Below are positions 9,180 through 18,293 of a DNA stretch of 39,782 nucleotides, in pieces; within the stretch, counting starts at the first letter, position 1, and each line of letters opens with the position of its first letter. Under the pieces are notes generated by a model. The model was given only the letters and a program-made list of their open reading frames with translations. It was not told the origin of the DNA and did no database searches. The position numbers and the translations under genes were made by a program. This DNA is from Gammaproteobacteria bacterium (GTDB taxonomy: Bacteria > Pseudomonadota > Gammaproteobacteria > SZUA-152), in assembly GCA_032250735.1 (NCBI GenBank), contig JAVVEP010000027.1:1-39782 (forward strand), written 5' to 3'.

Positions 9180-9614
9180 ATGCATTTAAATACATTAAAA
9201 CCTGCCGAAGGCTCCAAAAAAGATGCCAAGCGCGTCGGACGTGGTATCGGTTGTGGCTTAGGTAAAACTGGTGGCCGTGGCCATAAGGGTCAGAAGTCAC
9301 GCTCAGGCGGCTTCAGGAAAGTCGGCTTTGAGGGTGGTCAGATGCCGCTCCAGCGCCGTCTGCCGAAAGTTGGCTTTACATCACGTAAGGCACAATTTGT
9401 TGCGGAGATTCGCCTGAATGAGCTGGAGCTGGTTGAGGGTGATGTGGTTGACTTGTTGTCTTTGAAGGCGGTGAATGTCATCGGCCAACAGATTAAGCGC
9501 GCCAAGGTGATTTTATCTGGCGAGATCAGCAAGCCTGTTACGATCAGTGGTCTGGGCGTCACCAAGGGTGCGCGTGCTGCTATCGAAGCCGCCGGCGGAA
9601 AGATCGAGGAATAA
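9180..9614 (+). CDS. rplO: 50S ribosomal protein L15
   Basis: L15 is a late-assembly protein with a long basic N-terminal tail threading into 23S rRNA. The start at 9180 ([14 protein letters not shown]) gives 144 residues, equal to E. coli; the frame continues upstream inside rpmD but without L15 similarity. The glycine-rich [25 protein letters not shown] stretch and the C-terminal [18 protein letters not shown] are diagnostic. Confidence 0.96.
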   Translation: MHLNTLKPAEGSKKDAKRVGRGIGCGLGKTGGRGHKGQKSRSGGFRKVGFEGGQMPLQRRLPKVGFTSRKAQFVAEIRLNELELVEGDVVDLLSLKAVNVIGQQIKRAKVILSGEISKPVTISGLGVTKGARAAIEAAGGKIEE

Positions 9615-9620
9615 CAGCCG

Positions 9621-10967
9621 GTGTCAGCCTCAGGTTCTTCAGTGCTCGGAGCTATGGGCTCAGGTAAATTGTCCGAACTCAAACAGCGGTTGCTGTTCGT
9701 GTTGCTGGCGATGATTGTCTTTCGAGTCGGTTCCTTTATACCGGTCCCTGGGATTGATCCTGCTGCCCTGGCTGCGTTGTTTGAACAACAGAAGGGCACC
9801 ATACTCGACATGTTCAACATGTTCTCGGGTGGTGCCCTGGGTCGACTTTCGCTTTTTGCCCTGGGTGTCATGCCCTATATTTCAGCATCGATCATCATGC
9901 AGCTATTGACGGCGGTTGTTCCGAAACTGGAGCAGATGAAGAAAGAGGGTGAATCTGGTCGCCGCAAGATTACCCAGTACACCCGCTATGGCACGCTGGG
10001 ACTGGCAACTTTTCAGTCCATCGGTGTTGCTATTGCCCTGCAGGGCCAGACCGTTGGTGCCCTTGCCGTTGTGCCGGCGCCGGGTCCCGCGTTCGTCTTT
10101 ACGGCAGTCGTGAGTCTGGTGACCGGCACCATGTTTCTTATGTGGCTTGGCGAACAGGTCACTGAACGTGGAATTGGTAACGGTATCTCGCTGATAATCT
10201 TTGCGGGTATTGTTGCTGGCCTGCCTGCAGCGATTGGCGGAACGCTTGAGTTGGCTCGTATCGGTGAGCTAAGCGCCATTCTGGTGATATTCCTGCTGGC
10301 CCTGTCCATCGGTGTGACGGCCTTTGTGGTCTTTATGGAGCGAGGCCAGCGGCGTATCACGGTGAACTATGCCAAGCGCCAACAGGGACGCAAGGTGTTT
10401 GCGGCGCAAAAAAGTCATTTGCCGCTCAAGGTGAATATGGCGGGTGTGATCCCCCCTATTTTCGCCTCCAGTATTATTCTGTTTCCAGCAACCCTGGGTG
10501 GCTGGTTTGGGCAGACAGAAGGCATGGGATGGTTGAAGGATATTTCTTCCACTTTGTCTCCCGGACAGCCCGTATATGTGTTCATGTATGCCCTGGCAAT
10601 TATTTTCTTTTGCTTTTTTTATACGGCCCTGCAGTTTAATCCAAAAGATACGGCAGACAACCTGAAGCGTTCTGGTGCATTTATTCCCGGAATTCGTCCA
10701 GGCCAGAACACGGCTAAATATATTGATGGCGTTATGTCACGGTTGACACTGATCGGGGCAATCTACATTACTGCGGTCTGTTTGTTGCCTGAATTTATGA
10801 TTGTGTACTGGAATGTACCCTTCTATTTCGGTGGCACATCATTGCTGATTATCGTAGTGGTAGTGATGGATTTTATTTCACAGATCCAGTCACACTTAAT
10901 GTCCCATCAGTACGAAGGGCTGATGAAAAAGGCCAATCTGAAAGGCTATGGGCGCAGCGGTATATAA
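9621..10967 (+). CDS. secY: Protein translocase subunit SecY
   Basis: SecY is the ten-helix channel of the Sec translocon, moving unfolded proteins across or into the inner membrane together with SecE, SecG and SecA. The product has 448 residues (E. coli 443). The GTG start at 9621 follows GAGGA (9606-9610). Landmarks are [21 protein letters not shown] (helix 2), the cytoplasmic loop [20 protein letters not shown], the SecA-contacting [23 protein letters not shown] loop and the C-terminal [12 protein letters not shown]. It lies six bases after rplO, its usual place. Confidence 0.98.
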   Translation: MSASGSSVLGAMGSGKLSELKQRLLFVLLAMIVFRVGSFIPVPGIDPAALAALFEQQKGTILDMFNMFSGGALGRLSLFALGVMPYISASIIMQLLTAVVPKLEQMKKEGESGRRKITQYTRYGTLGLATFQSIGVAIALQGQTVGALAVVPAPGPAFVFTAVVSLVTGTMFLMWLGEQVTERGIGNGISLIIFAGIVAGLPAAIGGTLELARIGELSAILVIFLLALSIGVTAFVVFMERGQRRITVNYAKRQQGRKVFAAQKSHLPLKVNMAGVIPPIFASSIILFPATLGGWFGQTEGMGWLKDISSTLSPGQPVYVFMYALAIIFFCFFYTALQFNPKDTADNLKRSGAFIPGIRPGQNTAKYIDGVMSRLTLIGAIYITAVCLLPEFMIVYWNVPFYFGGTSLLIIVVVVMDFISQIQSHLMSHQYEGLMKKANLKGYGRSGI

Positions 10968-10970
10968 GAC

Positions 10971-10998
10971 CTTATTGCTGGCTGAATCAATAAGTTTT
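10971..10998 (+). promoter_or_regulatory. Weak hairpin after secY
   Basis: CTTATTG (10971-10977) and CAATAAG (10988-10994) can pair around ten bases and are followed by TTTT. The stem is AT-rich, so only partial termination is plausible. It may lower readthrough from secY into rpmJ or simply shape mRNA ends. Confidence 0.4.
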
Positions 10999-11037
10999 AG
11001 GCCTAATTAATGGCCACTAAATGTTTGGAGAATGACC

Positions 11038-11151
11038 ATGAAAGTTCGTGCCTCGGTTAAGAAAATTTGCAACAAATGCAAGGTTGTACGTCGCAAGGGC
11101 GTAGTTCGGGTAATTTGCGCAGATCCTCGCCACAAGCAGCGCCAGGGCTAA
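11038..11151 (+). CDS. rpmJ: 50S ribosomal protein L36, zinc-binding form
   Basis: This 37-residue gene encodes [17 protein letters not shown] to RHKQRQG, the smallest ribosomal protein. Cys11, Cys14, Cys27 and a following His form the zinc ribbon of the C+ type, the form normally replaced by a zinc-free paralogue when zinc is scarce. GGAG (11027-11030) precedes the start. It ends the spc block, and the alpha promoter follows within 50 bases. Confidence 0.95.
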   Translation: MKVRASVKKICNKCKVVRRKGVVRVICADPRHKQRQG

Positions 11152-11175
11152 AATACTGTCTTTGGCCCATCCCTC

Positions 11176-11204
11176 TTGATGGCGGGTCAAAAACTGATTA
11201 CAAT
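11176..11204 (+). promoter_or_regulatory. alpha operon promoter
   Basis: TTGATG (11176-11181) and TACAAT (11199-11204) are separated by 17 bases, a good sigma70 promoter placed between rpmJ and rpsM. This is the position of the alpha operon promoter in E. coli. The transcript would start about 30 bases before rpsM. Confidence 0.75.
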
Positions 11205-11242
11205 AGCCGGCTTCCTTCGGCGTTATTTTGGAGATTGATTGA

Positions 11243-11599
11243 ATGGCTCGTATAGCGGGTATTAATATACCGACGCACAAACATACCGTGATTGGCCTGA
11301 CGGCGATATTTGGTATCGGCCCCACACGTGCAAAACAGATCTGTGCGGCATCTGGTGTCAAAACGGACGCCAAAATCAAGGATCTGACGGAGCAAGAGCT
11401 CGAGTTGCTGCGTTCCGAAGTGGCGAAATTTGATGTTGAGGGTGATCTTCGTCGCGAAGTTTCCATGAATATCAAGCGCTTAATGGATCTTGGCTGCTAT
11501 CGTGGAATCCGCCATCGTCGTGGTCTACCCCTTCGTGGTCAACGCACCCGGACAAATGCCCGCACCCGTAAAGGCCCGCGTCGTATGGTGCGTAAATAA
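11243..11599 (+). CDS. rpsM: 30S ribosomal protein S13
   Basis: S13 pairs with S19 in the subunit head and forms bridges to L5. The product has 118 residues, as in E. coli. It begins [34 protein letters not shown] (helix-hairpin-helix) and ends with the basic tail [21 protein letters not shown], which contacts P-site tRNA. First gene of the alpha block. Confidence 0.97.
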   Translation: MARIAGINIPTHKHTVIGLTAIFGIGPTRAKQICAASGVKTDAKIKDLTEQELELLRSEVAKFDVEGDLRREVSMNIKRLMDLGCYRGIRHRRGLPLRGQRTRTNARTRKGPRRMVRK

Positions 11600-11670
11600 T
11601 TCAACGCGATTTAACGTGGTGATACAGAATTTATTTTTTTAACATTGTTTGATTAACACAGGTTATCGGA

Positions 11671-12054
11671 ATGGCAAGTCCTCGCACTCGCAAGAAAGTT
11701 AAAAAGAACGTAGTTGACGGTATCGCGCATGTACATGCGACCTTTAACAATACGATTGTCACTATTACCGACCGTCAGGGTAATGCGCTTGCATGGGCAA
11801 CCGCCGGCGGTTCCGGCTTCCGCGGGTCTCGTAAGAGCACCCCGTTTGCCGCACAGGTTGCTGCTGAGCGTGTGGCTGTGGTGGTGAAAGAAATGGGCAT
11901 GAAAAATCTTGACGTCTGCGTGAAAGGCCCTGGGCCTGGTCGTGAATCGGCAATCCGCGCCCTGAATTCCAATGGTTTTAACATCACCAGTATTACTGAT
12001 GTGACGCCAATTCCGCACAATGGTTGTCGTCCGCCAAAACGTCGCCGCGTTTAA
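11671..12054 (+). CDS. rpsK: 30S ribosomal protein S11
   Basis: S11 lies on the platform near the E-site mRNA. The 127-residue product shows [40 protein letters not shown] and the end [15 protein letters not shown]. In E. coli the Asn of this HNG motif can become isoaspartate. The 71-base gap before it includes a T-rich stretch but no clear hairpin. Confidence 0.97.
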   Translation: MASPRTRKKVKKNVVDGIAHVHATFNNTIVTITDRQGNALAWATAGGSGFRGSRKSTPFAAQVAAERVAVVVKEMGMKNLDVCVKGPGPGRESAIRALNSNGFNITSITDVTPIPHNGCRPPKRRRV

Positions 12055-12070
12055 GTTTGGAGTATTAAGA

Positions 12071-12697
12071 ATGGCTAGATACATAGGTCCAAAGTGTCGT
12101 CAGTGTCGTCGTGAAGGCGAGAAGCTTTTCCTCAAGGGTGAGAAGTGTTTCGGTGGCAAATGTGCAATGGAAAATCGTGCGTTCCCACCTGGGCAGCACG
12201 GCCAGCGTCGTACCCGTACTTCAGATTATGCAACGCAGCTGCGTGAAAAACAGAAAATGCGTCGTACTTACGGCATTTTAGAGAAACAGTTCCGTCTGTA
12301 TTATCAGCAAGCTGATGGCAGCAAGGGTGCAACGGGCGAAAACCTGCTGCAGGCACTTGAGTCCCGTCTGGATACTGTGGTGTATCGAATGGGTTTTGCA
12401 GCTTCGCGTAGTGAAGCCCGTCAATTGGTGCGTCATAAGGCCATTGTCGTTAATGGTACTACGGTGACTATTCCTTCTTACCAGGTAAATCCTGCGGATG
12501 AGGTTGCGGTGCGTGAAAGTAGTCGCAATCAGTTGCGTATCCAATCTGCCCTGGATATGGCAAGCCAGCGCGGTTTTGCTGACTGGATTGATGTCGATGC
12601 CAAGAAATTTACCGGTGTGTTTAAGGCGCGTCCGGAACGTTCTGAATTGTCGTCTGACATCAATGAGCATTTGATCGTCGAGCTGTACTCTAAGTAA
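12071..12697 (+). CDS. rpsD: 30S ribosomal protein S4 with an N-terminal zinc finger
   Basis: S4 is a primary assembly protein of the small subunit, acts at the mRNA entry, and in E. coli represses the alpha operon. The start at 12071 gives 208 residues (E. coli 206) and follows GGAG at 12059-12062. The N-terminus [19 protein letters not shown] continues with CFGGKC, giving four cysteines at residues 9, 12, 26 and 31. These match the zinc-binding cysteines of Thermus S4 and are absent from E. coli and Pseudomonas S4. The rest, with the S4 domain [33 protein letters not shown] and the end [16 protein letters not shown], is proteobacterial in style. Confidence 0.95.
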   Translation: MARYIGPKCRQCRREGEKLFLKGEKCFGGKCAMENRAFPPGQHGQRRTRTSDYATQLREKQKMRRTYGILEKQFRLYYQQADGSKGATGENLLQALESRLDTVVYRMGFAASRSEARQLVRHKAIVVNGTTVTIPSYQVNPADEVAVRESSRNQLRIQSALDMASQRGFADWIDVDAKKFTGVFKARPERSELSSDINEHLIVELYSK

Positions 12698-12703
12698 AGT
12701 AAG

Positions 12704-12790
12704 GTACGACTCGTACACGCTCAGCCAAGGCTGATACCCGCTATTTACATGGTACGTTGCATGGGAAATATGAAAAGCGGGTTTTGTTTT
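12704..12790 (+). promoter_or_regulatory. Structured leader with attenuator-like hairpin before rpoA
   Basis: The 138-base gap between rpsD and rpoA holds three inverted repeats: GTACGA/TCGTAC (12704-12716), TCAGCC/GGCTGA (12721-12734) and ACCCGCT (12736-12742) with AGCGGGT (12776-12782). The last can be extended by inner pairs (ATTT/AAAT, CATG/CATG) and is followed by TTTGTTTT, the form of an intrinsic terminator. It could reduce rpoA expression relative to ribosomal proteins or serve as a regulatory attenuator. Confidence 0.6.
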
Positions 12791-12835
12791 AATGTAATAA
12801 GACATCATTGCTGTTAAAAGCAGAGAGGGAAATCC

Positions 12836-13831
12836 ATGCAGGATTTAGCGTCTGAATTTTTGAAGCCAAGTATCGTTAATGTACAAGTGTTTAATGCTCG
12901 TCATGCCAAGGTCACCTTAGAACCCTTGGAAAGAGGCTTTGGTCATACCTTAGGTAATGCTTTACGACGCATCTTACTGTCTTCTATCTCTGGCTGCGCA
13001 GTTGTCGAAGCAGAAATTGAAGGCGTGTTACACGAATACAGCACCATCGAAGGTGTTCAGGAAGACGTCATCGACATCTTGTTGAACCTAAAGGGCCTGG
13101 CTTTCCGCATGCATGCTCGTGACCAGGCTACCCTTACGTTAGACAAGAAGGGTCCGGGTCCCGTGACCGGCGCTGACATTACTCTGGATCACGATGTTGA
13201 GCTGGTAAACCCTGATCATGTCATCGCCAATCTGACGAAAAGCGGTTCGCTGAAAATGACCCTGAAAATAGCGACCGGTCGTGGCTATGAGCCATCAACA
13301 GCACGCAGTAACGACGACCAGGACCGCGCGATTGGCAGTCTGCGATTAGACGCGTCTTTCAGTCCTGTAGAGCGTGTCGCCTACACAGTCGAAAAGGCGC
13401 GTGTGGAACAGCGTACTGATCTGGATCGTTTGATTATCGAACTGGAAACCGACGGCACCCTGGATCCCGAAGCTGTGGTACGCATTGCCGCCACTATTTT
13501 GCAGGATCAGTTGTCGACGTTTGTTGATTTGCAGAGTCGTGAAGAAGCGACTTCCGCTACGGATGAGCCAGAAGTGGATCCCATCCTGCTGCGCCCGGTT
13601 GATGATCTTGAATTGACGGTACGTTCCGCTAATTGCCTGAAGGCGGAACAGATTTATTACATCGGCGATCTGATTCAGTGCACGGAAGTTGAATTGCTGA
13701 AGACGCCAAATCTGGGCAGAAAGTCGCTCACAGAAATCAAGAGCATTCTGGCGACCAAGGGTCTGTCCCTGGGTATGCGGCTGGAAAATTGGCCGCCTGC
13801 CAGCCTGAAAGAACAGCGCGAAAGTGCCTAA
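12836..13831 (+). CDS. rpoA: RNA polymerase subunit alpha
   Basis: Alpha dimerises to start assembly of RNA polymerase and its C-terminal domain binds UP elements and activators. The 331-residue product (E. coli 329) has the N-terminal domain with [20 protein letters not shown], the acidic linker around residues 238-250 and the C-terminal domain with [21 protein letters not shown]. The Arg in VRSANCLK matches E. coli Arg265, the main DNA contact. AGAGAGGGAAA before the ATG is the ribosome binding site. It sits between rpsD and rplQ as in E. coli. Confidence 0.98.
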   Translation: MQDLASEFLKPSIVNVQVFNARHAKVTLEPLERGFGHTLGNALRRILLSSISGCAVVEAEIEGVLHEYSTIEGVQEDVIDILLNLKGLAFRMHARDQATLTLDKKGPGPVTGADITLDHDVELVNPDHVIANLTKSGSLKMTLKIATGRGYEPSTARSNDDQDRAIGSLRLDASFSPVERVAYTVEKARVEQRTDLDRLIIELETDGTLDPEAVVRIAATILQDQLSTFVDLQSREEATSATDEPEVDPILLRPVDDLELTVRSANCLKAEQIYYIGDLIQCTEVELLKTPNLGRKSLTEIKSILATKGLSLGMRLENWPPASLKEQRESA

Positions 13832-13891
13832 CGGCGTAATTTGTTAAATCGCTATCAGCTTAGAATAGTATTCGTTTAAAGGAACATCCCA

Positions 13892-14299
13892 ATGCGTCAT
13901 CGTCAATCTGGCCGACAATTAAATCGCAACAGCAGCCACCGTAAGGCTATGTTTCGTAATATGGCTTCATCGCTGTTTGAGCATGAAGTGATTAAAACAA
14001 CGCTGCCCAAGGCCAAAGAGCTGCGTCGTGTCATCGAGCCATTGATTACTCGTGCCAAAGATGACTCGGTAGCCAATCGTCGTATCGTGTTTGATCGTAT
14101 TCGTAACCGCGATATGGTGACCAAGCTGTTCAATGATCTGGGGCCGCGTTATCAGGAACGCCCCGGTGGCTACATGCGCATTTTGAAGTGTGGTTTCCGT
14201 GCTGGCGATAATGCACCCATGGCCATCGTCGAGCTGGTCGATCGTCCTGTCACAGAGGTGGATGTTGAAAATACAGCCGAGACTCTGACGGAAGAATAG
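13892..14299 (+). CDS. rplQ: 50S ribosomal protein L17
   Basis: L17 lies near the tunnel exit. The 135-residue product (E. coli 127) begins [28 protein letters not shown] and includes the KGxxM-like [27 protein letters not shown] motif. The last residues ([14 protein letters not shown]) are an acidic tail. It is the last gene of the alpha block and is followed directly by a strong terminator. Confidence 0.97.
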   Translation: MRHRQSGRQLNRNSSHRKAMFRNMASSLFEHEVIKTTLPKAKELRRVIEPLITRAKDDSVANRRIVFDRIRNRDMVTKLFNDLGPRYQERPGGYMRILKCGFRAGDNAPMAIVELVDRPVTEVDVENTAETLTEE

Positions 14300-14320
14300 G
14301 CCTGATCCTCCGAGATCGAA

Positions 14321-14357
14321 GCACATAAAGACCGGGTTCTTCCCGGTTTTTTTGTGC
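14321..14357 (+). terminator. Terminator of the alpha operon
   Basis: ACCGGG (14331-14336) pairs with CCCGGT (14342-14347) around five bases, followed by seven T residues (14347-14353). Outer bases GCACA and TGTGC can extend the structure. It closes the ribosomal protein superoperon. Confidence 0.9.
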
Positions 14358-14437
14358 CCGAATGTTGTGTAGGGGATCTCTCATGTCCCTTTTCGCCAGC
14401 GGCTAAATACTTTTCTTATTGCTGAAATATACCCGTT

Positions 14438-14443
14438 TATAAT
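14438..14443 (+). promoter_or_regulatory. Candidate -10 element upstream of the thiosulfate transporter
   Basis: A consensus TATAAT stands about 140 bases before the transporter start. No good -35 is seen at 16-18 bases (CTTATT at 17), so an activator may be needed. The AT-rich gap 14358-14581 holds nothing else that I recognise. Confidence 0.4.
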
Positions 14444-14581
14444 ATGTCGATAGAAAATTTTAATGAATAAATCGGGCTGATAGTTCTTTGAACATATTAG
14501 CATTACCTGATAAGGTTTCACGGTTATTCATTCTGACGAAGTGTTGCGCTCGTTCTACTTTTAATTCTCAAGGGGAAGGCA

Positions 14582-15844
14582 ATGATTTTCGAGGGTTTTG
14601 TTGAGGCAGAATCATTTTTTCTGTGGGCCATATTCGCCATTGCGATCGTATTGGGCGCGGTAGCGAATAAAACCAATTTTTGCACCATGGGTGCCGTATC
14701 CGACTGGGTCAATATGGGCGATCTCGGCCGGATCCGTGCATGGCTGCTGGCTATCGCGGTCGCCATGCTGGGCGTCGTGGTCCTCGAGAGTTTCGGCCTG
14801 GTCAATGCGAATGCCGCATTTCCCCCTTATCGCGCCGCTCAACTGATCTGGGCGGAAAACATTCTGGGCGGCATTCTATTCGGTATCGGAATGACGCTCG
14901 CCAGTGGCTGCGGCAACAAAACGCTGGTGCGTATCGGTGGTGGTAACCTGAAATCGATTGTTGTGCTGGCCGTCATTGCCGTCATCGCCTATTTTATGAC
15001 CAATCCCTTCCCCGACTCTGATCAGACCCTGTTTGGCATGCTGTTTTATGACTGGATCAGACCGCTGGCGATTACTGCCCCGGCTGGCCAGGATCTTGGT
15101 GCCCTCCTGAATCCTACTAACGCCCTGATGACCCGCTTGGTCATTGGTTGCGTGCTGGTGGTCGCTTTCCTGGTCTTCATCTTTAAATCCGCCGATTTTC
15201 GTTCCAGTCGGGACAATATCCTGGGCGGACTGATTGTTGGTTTATGTGTATTGGGTGGCTGGTACGTCAGTAGTAACGTCGCTGTTGAGGTAGATGAGCA
15301 AGCCTATTCGCTCACTACTTACTACAATGAATGGCCCATGCTCGCTGATTCTGACGAGGGCAAACCGGCTCAGGGGCGCCCTCTCAGCCCGCAATCTTAT
15401 ACCTTCATCAACCCTATGGGGCAGACCTTTGGTTATATAACCAAAGGCCTGGATCGCTCGTTACTGACCTTTGGTATCGTCGCCTTGCTGGGTGTGATCG
15501 CAGGCTCGTTTTTGTGGGCACTGGTCAGTAAAAGCTTCCGATTTGAATGGTTTGTCTCGATAAAGGATTTTTCGACCCACATAATAGGTGCAGTGTTGAT
15601 GGGCTTTGGGGGCGTGCTCGCTCTCGGCTGCACGATCGGCCAGGGCATTACCGGTGTGTCGACGCTGGCGGTGGGTTCATTCCTGGCATTAATCGCCATT
15701 GTGTTTGGTAGTGCTATTACCATGAAGGTCCAGTACTACAAGCTGGTGTATGAAGCAGAGGCCAGCTTTCTTAAGGCCCTGGTCGCCGGTCTGGCGGACA
15801 TGAAGTTGTTACCCAACAGCTGGCGCAAGCTCGACGCGGTATAA
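14582..15844 (+). CDS. YeeE/YedE family thiosulfate (sulfur) transporter
   Basis: The 420-residue product is a polytopic inner-membrane protein of the YeeE/YedE (TsuA) family, which takes up thiosulfate. Conserved cysteine motifs are NFCTMGA (Cys34), SGCGNKTLVR (Cys110) and LGCTIGQGITG (Cys350); in the characterised TsuA three such cysteines line the path and bind thiosulfate. A hydrophilic segment near residues 235-290 (EVDEQAYSLTTYYNEWP onward) interrupts the membrane helices and is probably extracytoplasmic. The start follows AAGGGGAAGG (14570-14579). It stands alone between the rplQ terminator and tRNA-Lys, so expression is probably independent. No tusA-like gene is adjacent. The exact substrate is inferred from the family. 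Confidence 0.85.
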   Translation: MIFEGFVEAESFFLWAIFAIAIVLGAVANKTNFCTMGAVSDWVNMGDLGRIRAWLLAIAVAMLGVVVLESFGLVNANAAFPPYRAAQLIWAENILGGILFGIGMTLASGCGNKTLVRIGGGNLKSIVVLAVIAVIAYFMTNPFPDSDQTLFGMLFYDWIRPLAITAPAGQDLGALLNPTNALMTRLVIGCVLVVAFLVFIFKSADFRSSRDNILGGLIVGLCVLGGWYVSSNVAVEVDEQAYSLTTYYNEWPMLADSDEGKPAQGRPLSPQSYTFINPMGQTFGYITKGLDRSLLTFGIVALLGVIAGSFLWALVSKSFRFEWFVSIKDFSTHIIGAVLMGFGGVLALGCTIGQGITGVSTLAVGSFLALIAIVFGSAITMKVQYYKLVYEAEASFLKALVAGLADMKLLPNSWRKLDAV

Positions 15845-15865
15845 ATAACACGGTATATGCCATCA

Positions 15866-15907
15866 GCCCTGCCCGTGAATAATCGGCTGGAAATTTACGG
15901 GCAAGGC
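15866..15907 (+). terminator. Hairpin after the thiosulfate transporter
   Basis: A long imperfect stem (15866-15879 with 15894-15907; one mismatch and one G-U pair) begins 21 bases after the transporter stop. There is no T run directly after it, so it may be a weak terminator or protect the mRNA end. Confidence 0.5.
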
Positions 15908-15918
15908 GACGGTTTATG

Positions 15919-15946
15919 TTGTTATTCCCCGTCATTTCTGTATGAT
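15919..15946 (+). promoter_or_regulatory. tRNA-Lys promoter
   Basis: TTGTTA (15919-15924) and TATGAT (15941-15946) are 16 bases apart and lie 17 bases upstream of the tRNA-Lys gene, the right distance for a stable RNA promoter. Confidence 0.6.
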
Positions 15947-15963
15947 TTGCATTCCTTTTTTTA

Positions 15964-16039
15964 GGGCCGTTAGCTCAGTTGGTAGAGCACCGGACTTTTA
16001 ATCCGATGGTCCCGCGTTCGAGTCGCGGACGGCCCACCA
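15964..16039 (+). tRNA. tRNA-Lys (anticodon UUU)
   Basis: The 76-base gene folds into a full cloverleaf: acceptor GGGCCGT pairs with ACGGCCC, the D arm has AGCTCAGTTGGTAGAGC, the anticodon arm CGGACTTTTAATCCG carries TTT, and the T arm has GTTCGAGTC. CCA is encoded (16037-16039). Confidence 0.97.
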
Positions 16040-16053
16040 TTTTCAGCGATTGC

Positions 16054-16116
16054 CTGCACTGGTGGTTGTGAGTTTAGTGCAGAATGGCCTGCCAAGGCTG
16101 GCCACATTGGCCACAT
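16054..16116 (+). repeat. Inverted repeat and 9-bp tandem repeat after tRNA-Lys
   Basis: CTGCACT (16054-16060) and AGTGCAG (16076-16082) can form a hairpin 14 bases after the tRNA, perhaps helping 3' processing or termination. It is followed by TGGCCACAT twice in tandem (16099-16116). Both lie in the 156-base gap before prfC. Confidence 0.5.
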
Positions 16117-16195
16117 AGAGAACCAGTCCTCCAAAACGGCTCACCGTTAGCTCACAACGGTAGGCAAACCGGCTGGCAGCGAGTCTACCTATTTT

Positions 16196-17776
16196 ATGTC
16201 CGAGTTCCTGCAAGAAGTAGAACGTCGTAGGGCATTTGCCATTATCTCTCACCCCGATGCGGGTAAAACCACGCTCACCGAAAAATTGCTGCTGTTTGGG
16301 CGCGCGATTCAGCTTGCCGGAACGGTTAAGGGTCGTAAGGCCGCACGCCATGCAACCTCCGACTGGATGGCCCTGGAGCAGCAGCGAGGTATCTCGGTTA
16401 CCACCTCCATCATGCAGTTCCCTTACCAGGACCACATCATCAACCTGCTGGACACGCCGGGGCATGAGGACTTCTCGGAAGACACCTATCGTACCCTCAC
16501 GGCCGCCGATTCTGCACTGATGGTGATTGACTGTGCCAAGGGTGTTGAGCAACGGACGGTTAAGCTGATGGAGGTCTGTCGCCTGCGCGATACGCCCATC
16601 ATCAGTTTCATTAACAAACTCGACCGCGAGGGTCGTAATCCGCTGGATCTGCTGGACGAAGTGGAGGATGTGCTGGGCATCCAGTGCGCCCCCATGACCT
16701 GGCCTATTGGCATGGGCAAGCGTTTCAAGGGTGTGTTCGATCTCTACAGTGACACGATCCATCTTTATAGCCCCACGCACGGCGGCAAGATTCAGGAAGG
16801 CGAGGTGATTGCCGGGCTCGATAACCCGCGTCTCGATGAGTTGTTTGGAAGCCTGGCGGCAGAGTTGCGTGAAGAGGTGGGACTGGTGCGCGGTGCCAGC
16901 CACGAATTTGATCTTGATGCCTTTCTCGCCGGAAAACTCACCCCGGTCTATTTCGGTTCGGCCATCAACAATTTCGGTGTGCGCGAATTACTCAATGCGC
17001 TGGTCAAATATGCGCCATCCCCTCCACCCCGCCAAACCCTGACCCGAGTGGTGGATGCCAAAGAGACAAGTTTCACGGGCTTTGTATTTAAGATTCAGGC
17101 CAATATGGATCCGAAACATCGTGATCGCATCGCCTTTCTGCGCATTTGCTCCGGCGTGTATCGCAAAGGCATGAAGGTCAGGCATGTGCGCCTTGGTCGC
17201 GAGGTAAAAATTCCCACCGCGATTACCTTTATGGCCGCGGATCGTGAGCATGTGGAAGACGCCTATTCGGGTGACATTATCGGACTGCATAATCATGGCA
17301 CGATTCAGATTGGTGATACCTTCACCGAGGGGGAAGAGCTTAAATTTACCGGCATTCCCCATTTTGCCCCAGAACTGTTTCGCCGAGCGCGGCTTAAAGA
17401 TCCGTTGCGTATGAAGGCGCTGCAAAAAGGGTTGCTGGAATTATGCGAAGAGGGCGCGTCGCAATTATTTCGGCCGTTGAACAATAACGACCTCATCGTC
17501 GGCGCGGTGGGTGTGCTGCAGTTTGACGTGGTGGCTCATCGGCTGAAGCACGAATATAACGTTGAGTGCCTGTTTGAAAACGTGAATGTCGCCACCGCCC
17601 GCTGGGTGGAGTGTGCCGACGAAAAGATGCTGAATGACTTTAAACGCAAGGCGGCCGATAATCTGGCCCTGGACGGCGACGACAACCTTACCTACATCGC
17701 GCCCACCCGCGTGAACCTTGAACTGACCATGGAGCGCTGGCCGGATATCAGTTTCCATTCGACGCGGGAACACTGA
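16196..17776 (+). CDS. prfC: Peptide chain release factor 3
   Basis: RF3 is a cytoplasmic GTPase that removes RF1 and RF2 from the ribosome after peptide release. The 526-residue product (E. coli 529) has all G-domain motifs: G1 HPDAGKTT (residues 19-26), G2 within [13 protein letters not shown]3 [14 protein letters not shown] and G4 NKLD. The C-terminal half has the RF3-specific domains. The ribosome binding site is poor: the sequence before the ATG (CTACCTATTTT) has no purine block, so translation may be weak or the start may be reached from upstream. It is preceded by tRNA-Lys and meets the DUF1566 gene tail to tail. Confidence 0.96.
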   Translation: MSEFLQEVERRRAFAIISHPDAGKTTLTEKLLLFGRAIQLAGTVKGRKAARHATSDWMALEQQRGISVTTSIMQFPYQDHIINLLDTPGHEDFSEDTYRTLTAADSALMVIDCAKGVEQRTVKLMEVCRLRDTPIISFINKLDREGRNPLDLLDEVEDVLGIQCAPMTWPIGMGKRFKGVFDLYSDTIHLYSPTHGGKIQEGEVIAGLDNPRLDELFGSLAAELREEVGLVRGASHEFDLDAFLAGKLTPVYFGSAINNFGVRELLNALVKYAPSPPPRQTLTRVVDAKETSFTGFVFKIQANMDPKHRDRIAFLRICSGVYRKGMKVRHVRLGREVKIPTAITFMAADREHVEDAYSGDIIGLHNHGTIQIGDTFTEGEELKFTGIPHFAPELFRRARLKDPLRMKALQKGLLELCEEGASQLFRPLNNNDLIVGAVGVLQFDVVAHRLKHEYNVECLFENVNVATARWVECADEKMLNDFKRKAADNLALDGDDNLTYIAPTRVNLELTMERWPDISFHSTREH

Positions 17777-17791
17777 AAACCTGATGGTTTT
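17776..17791. terminator. Small hairpin at the prfC / DUF1566 convergence
   Basis: AAAACC (17776-17781) and GGTTTT (17786-17791) pair around TGAT, overlapping the last base of the prfC stop. The AT-rich arms give an A run and a T run on either strand, so it may act as a weak bidirectional terminator in the 25-base gap. Confidence 0.45.
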
Positions 17792-17801
17792 TATGGCAGG
17801 G

Positions 17802-18293
17802 CTACGGTGTATCCCGCACTAATCTGACATACGCGGCTGTATCTGCGGGTTCAGAGCCCGACTCTCCCTGTAGAAAATTCACCTGCCAATAATCACCGTC
17901 TTTGTTGACGAAGCGTGTGGCCGACCAGTAAGCCCCGGGCAGGGTGTCGGGAAAGATGGCGGTATTTATCGCCGGCTCGACGCAGCTCAGCTCCACTACG
18001 GAATTCAATTCCGTGATCGTCGGTAGCCGCCAGCCCTTTTCCATGACTAGTGACACGATTGCCCACGGCAGAGGGTGTGCCTCTCCGCGGCACAGGCCGT
18101 TTTCCAGTCGCTGCCCAAGACTACAGCGTGCCCACTGCAGGCCAGTGCGCCGGTCGGTCACGGTGCCGTCGTGGTTGTCGGTAAAGCGCGCGGTGGGGGT
18201 GGATGGCTTTATTTTGCTGTTACAGGATTGCGCCAGCAGTGGACTGCTGGCAACGCCCAGTAGAACCAGCAGTGCCAGGCACATCGCCTTCAT
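17802..18293 (-). CDS. Exported DUF1566 (Lcl C-terminal domain) protein
   Basis: The 163-residue product has a Sec signal peptide (MKAMCLALLVLLGVASSPLLAQS, cleavage likely after the Ala) and then one DUF1566 domain: DGTVTDRRTGLQWARC, GWRLPTITELNSVVE, YWSAT and YVRLVRD. This domain is found in extracellular and surface proteins, including the collagen-like Lcl adhesin of Legionella; its activity is not established. Five cysteines in the mature part (CNSK, ARC, GLCR, LSC and so on) may form disulfides. The start overlaps the stop of the upstream DUF1566 gene by four bases, so the two are translated together. Position beside type II secretion genes suggests, but does not show, that they are secreted by that system. 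Confidence 0.8.
   Translation of the reverse strand: MKAMCLALLVLLGVASSPLLAQSCNSKIKPSTPTARFTDNHDGTVTDRRTGLQWARCSLGQRLENGLCRGEAHPLPWAIVSLVMEKGWRLPTITELNSVVELSCVEPAINTAIFPDTLPGAYWSATRFVNKDGDYWQVNFLQGESGSEPADTAAYVRLVRDTP

Noticed and set aside
16043-16903. 286-residue open frame opposite prfC
   Set aside because: Antisense shadow; it would run into the tRNA-Lys region and shows no family features.
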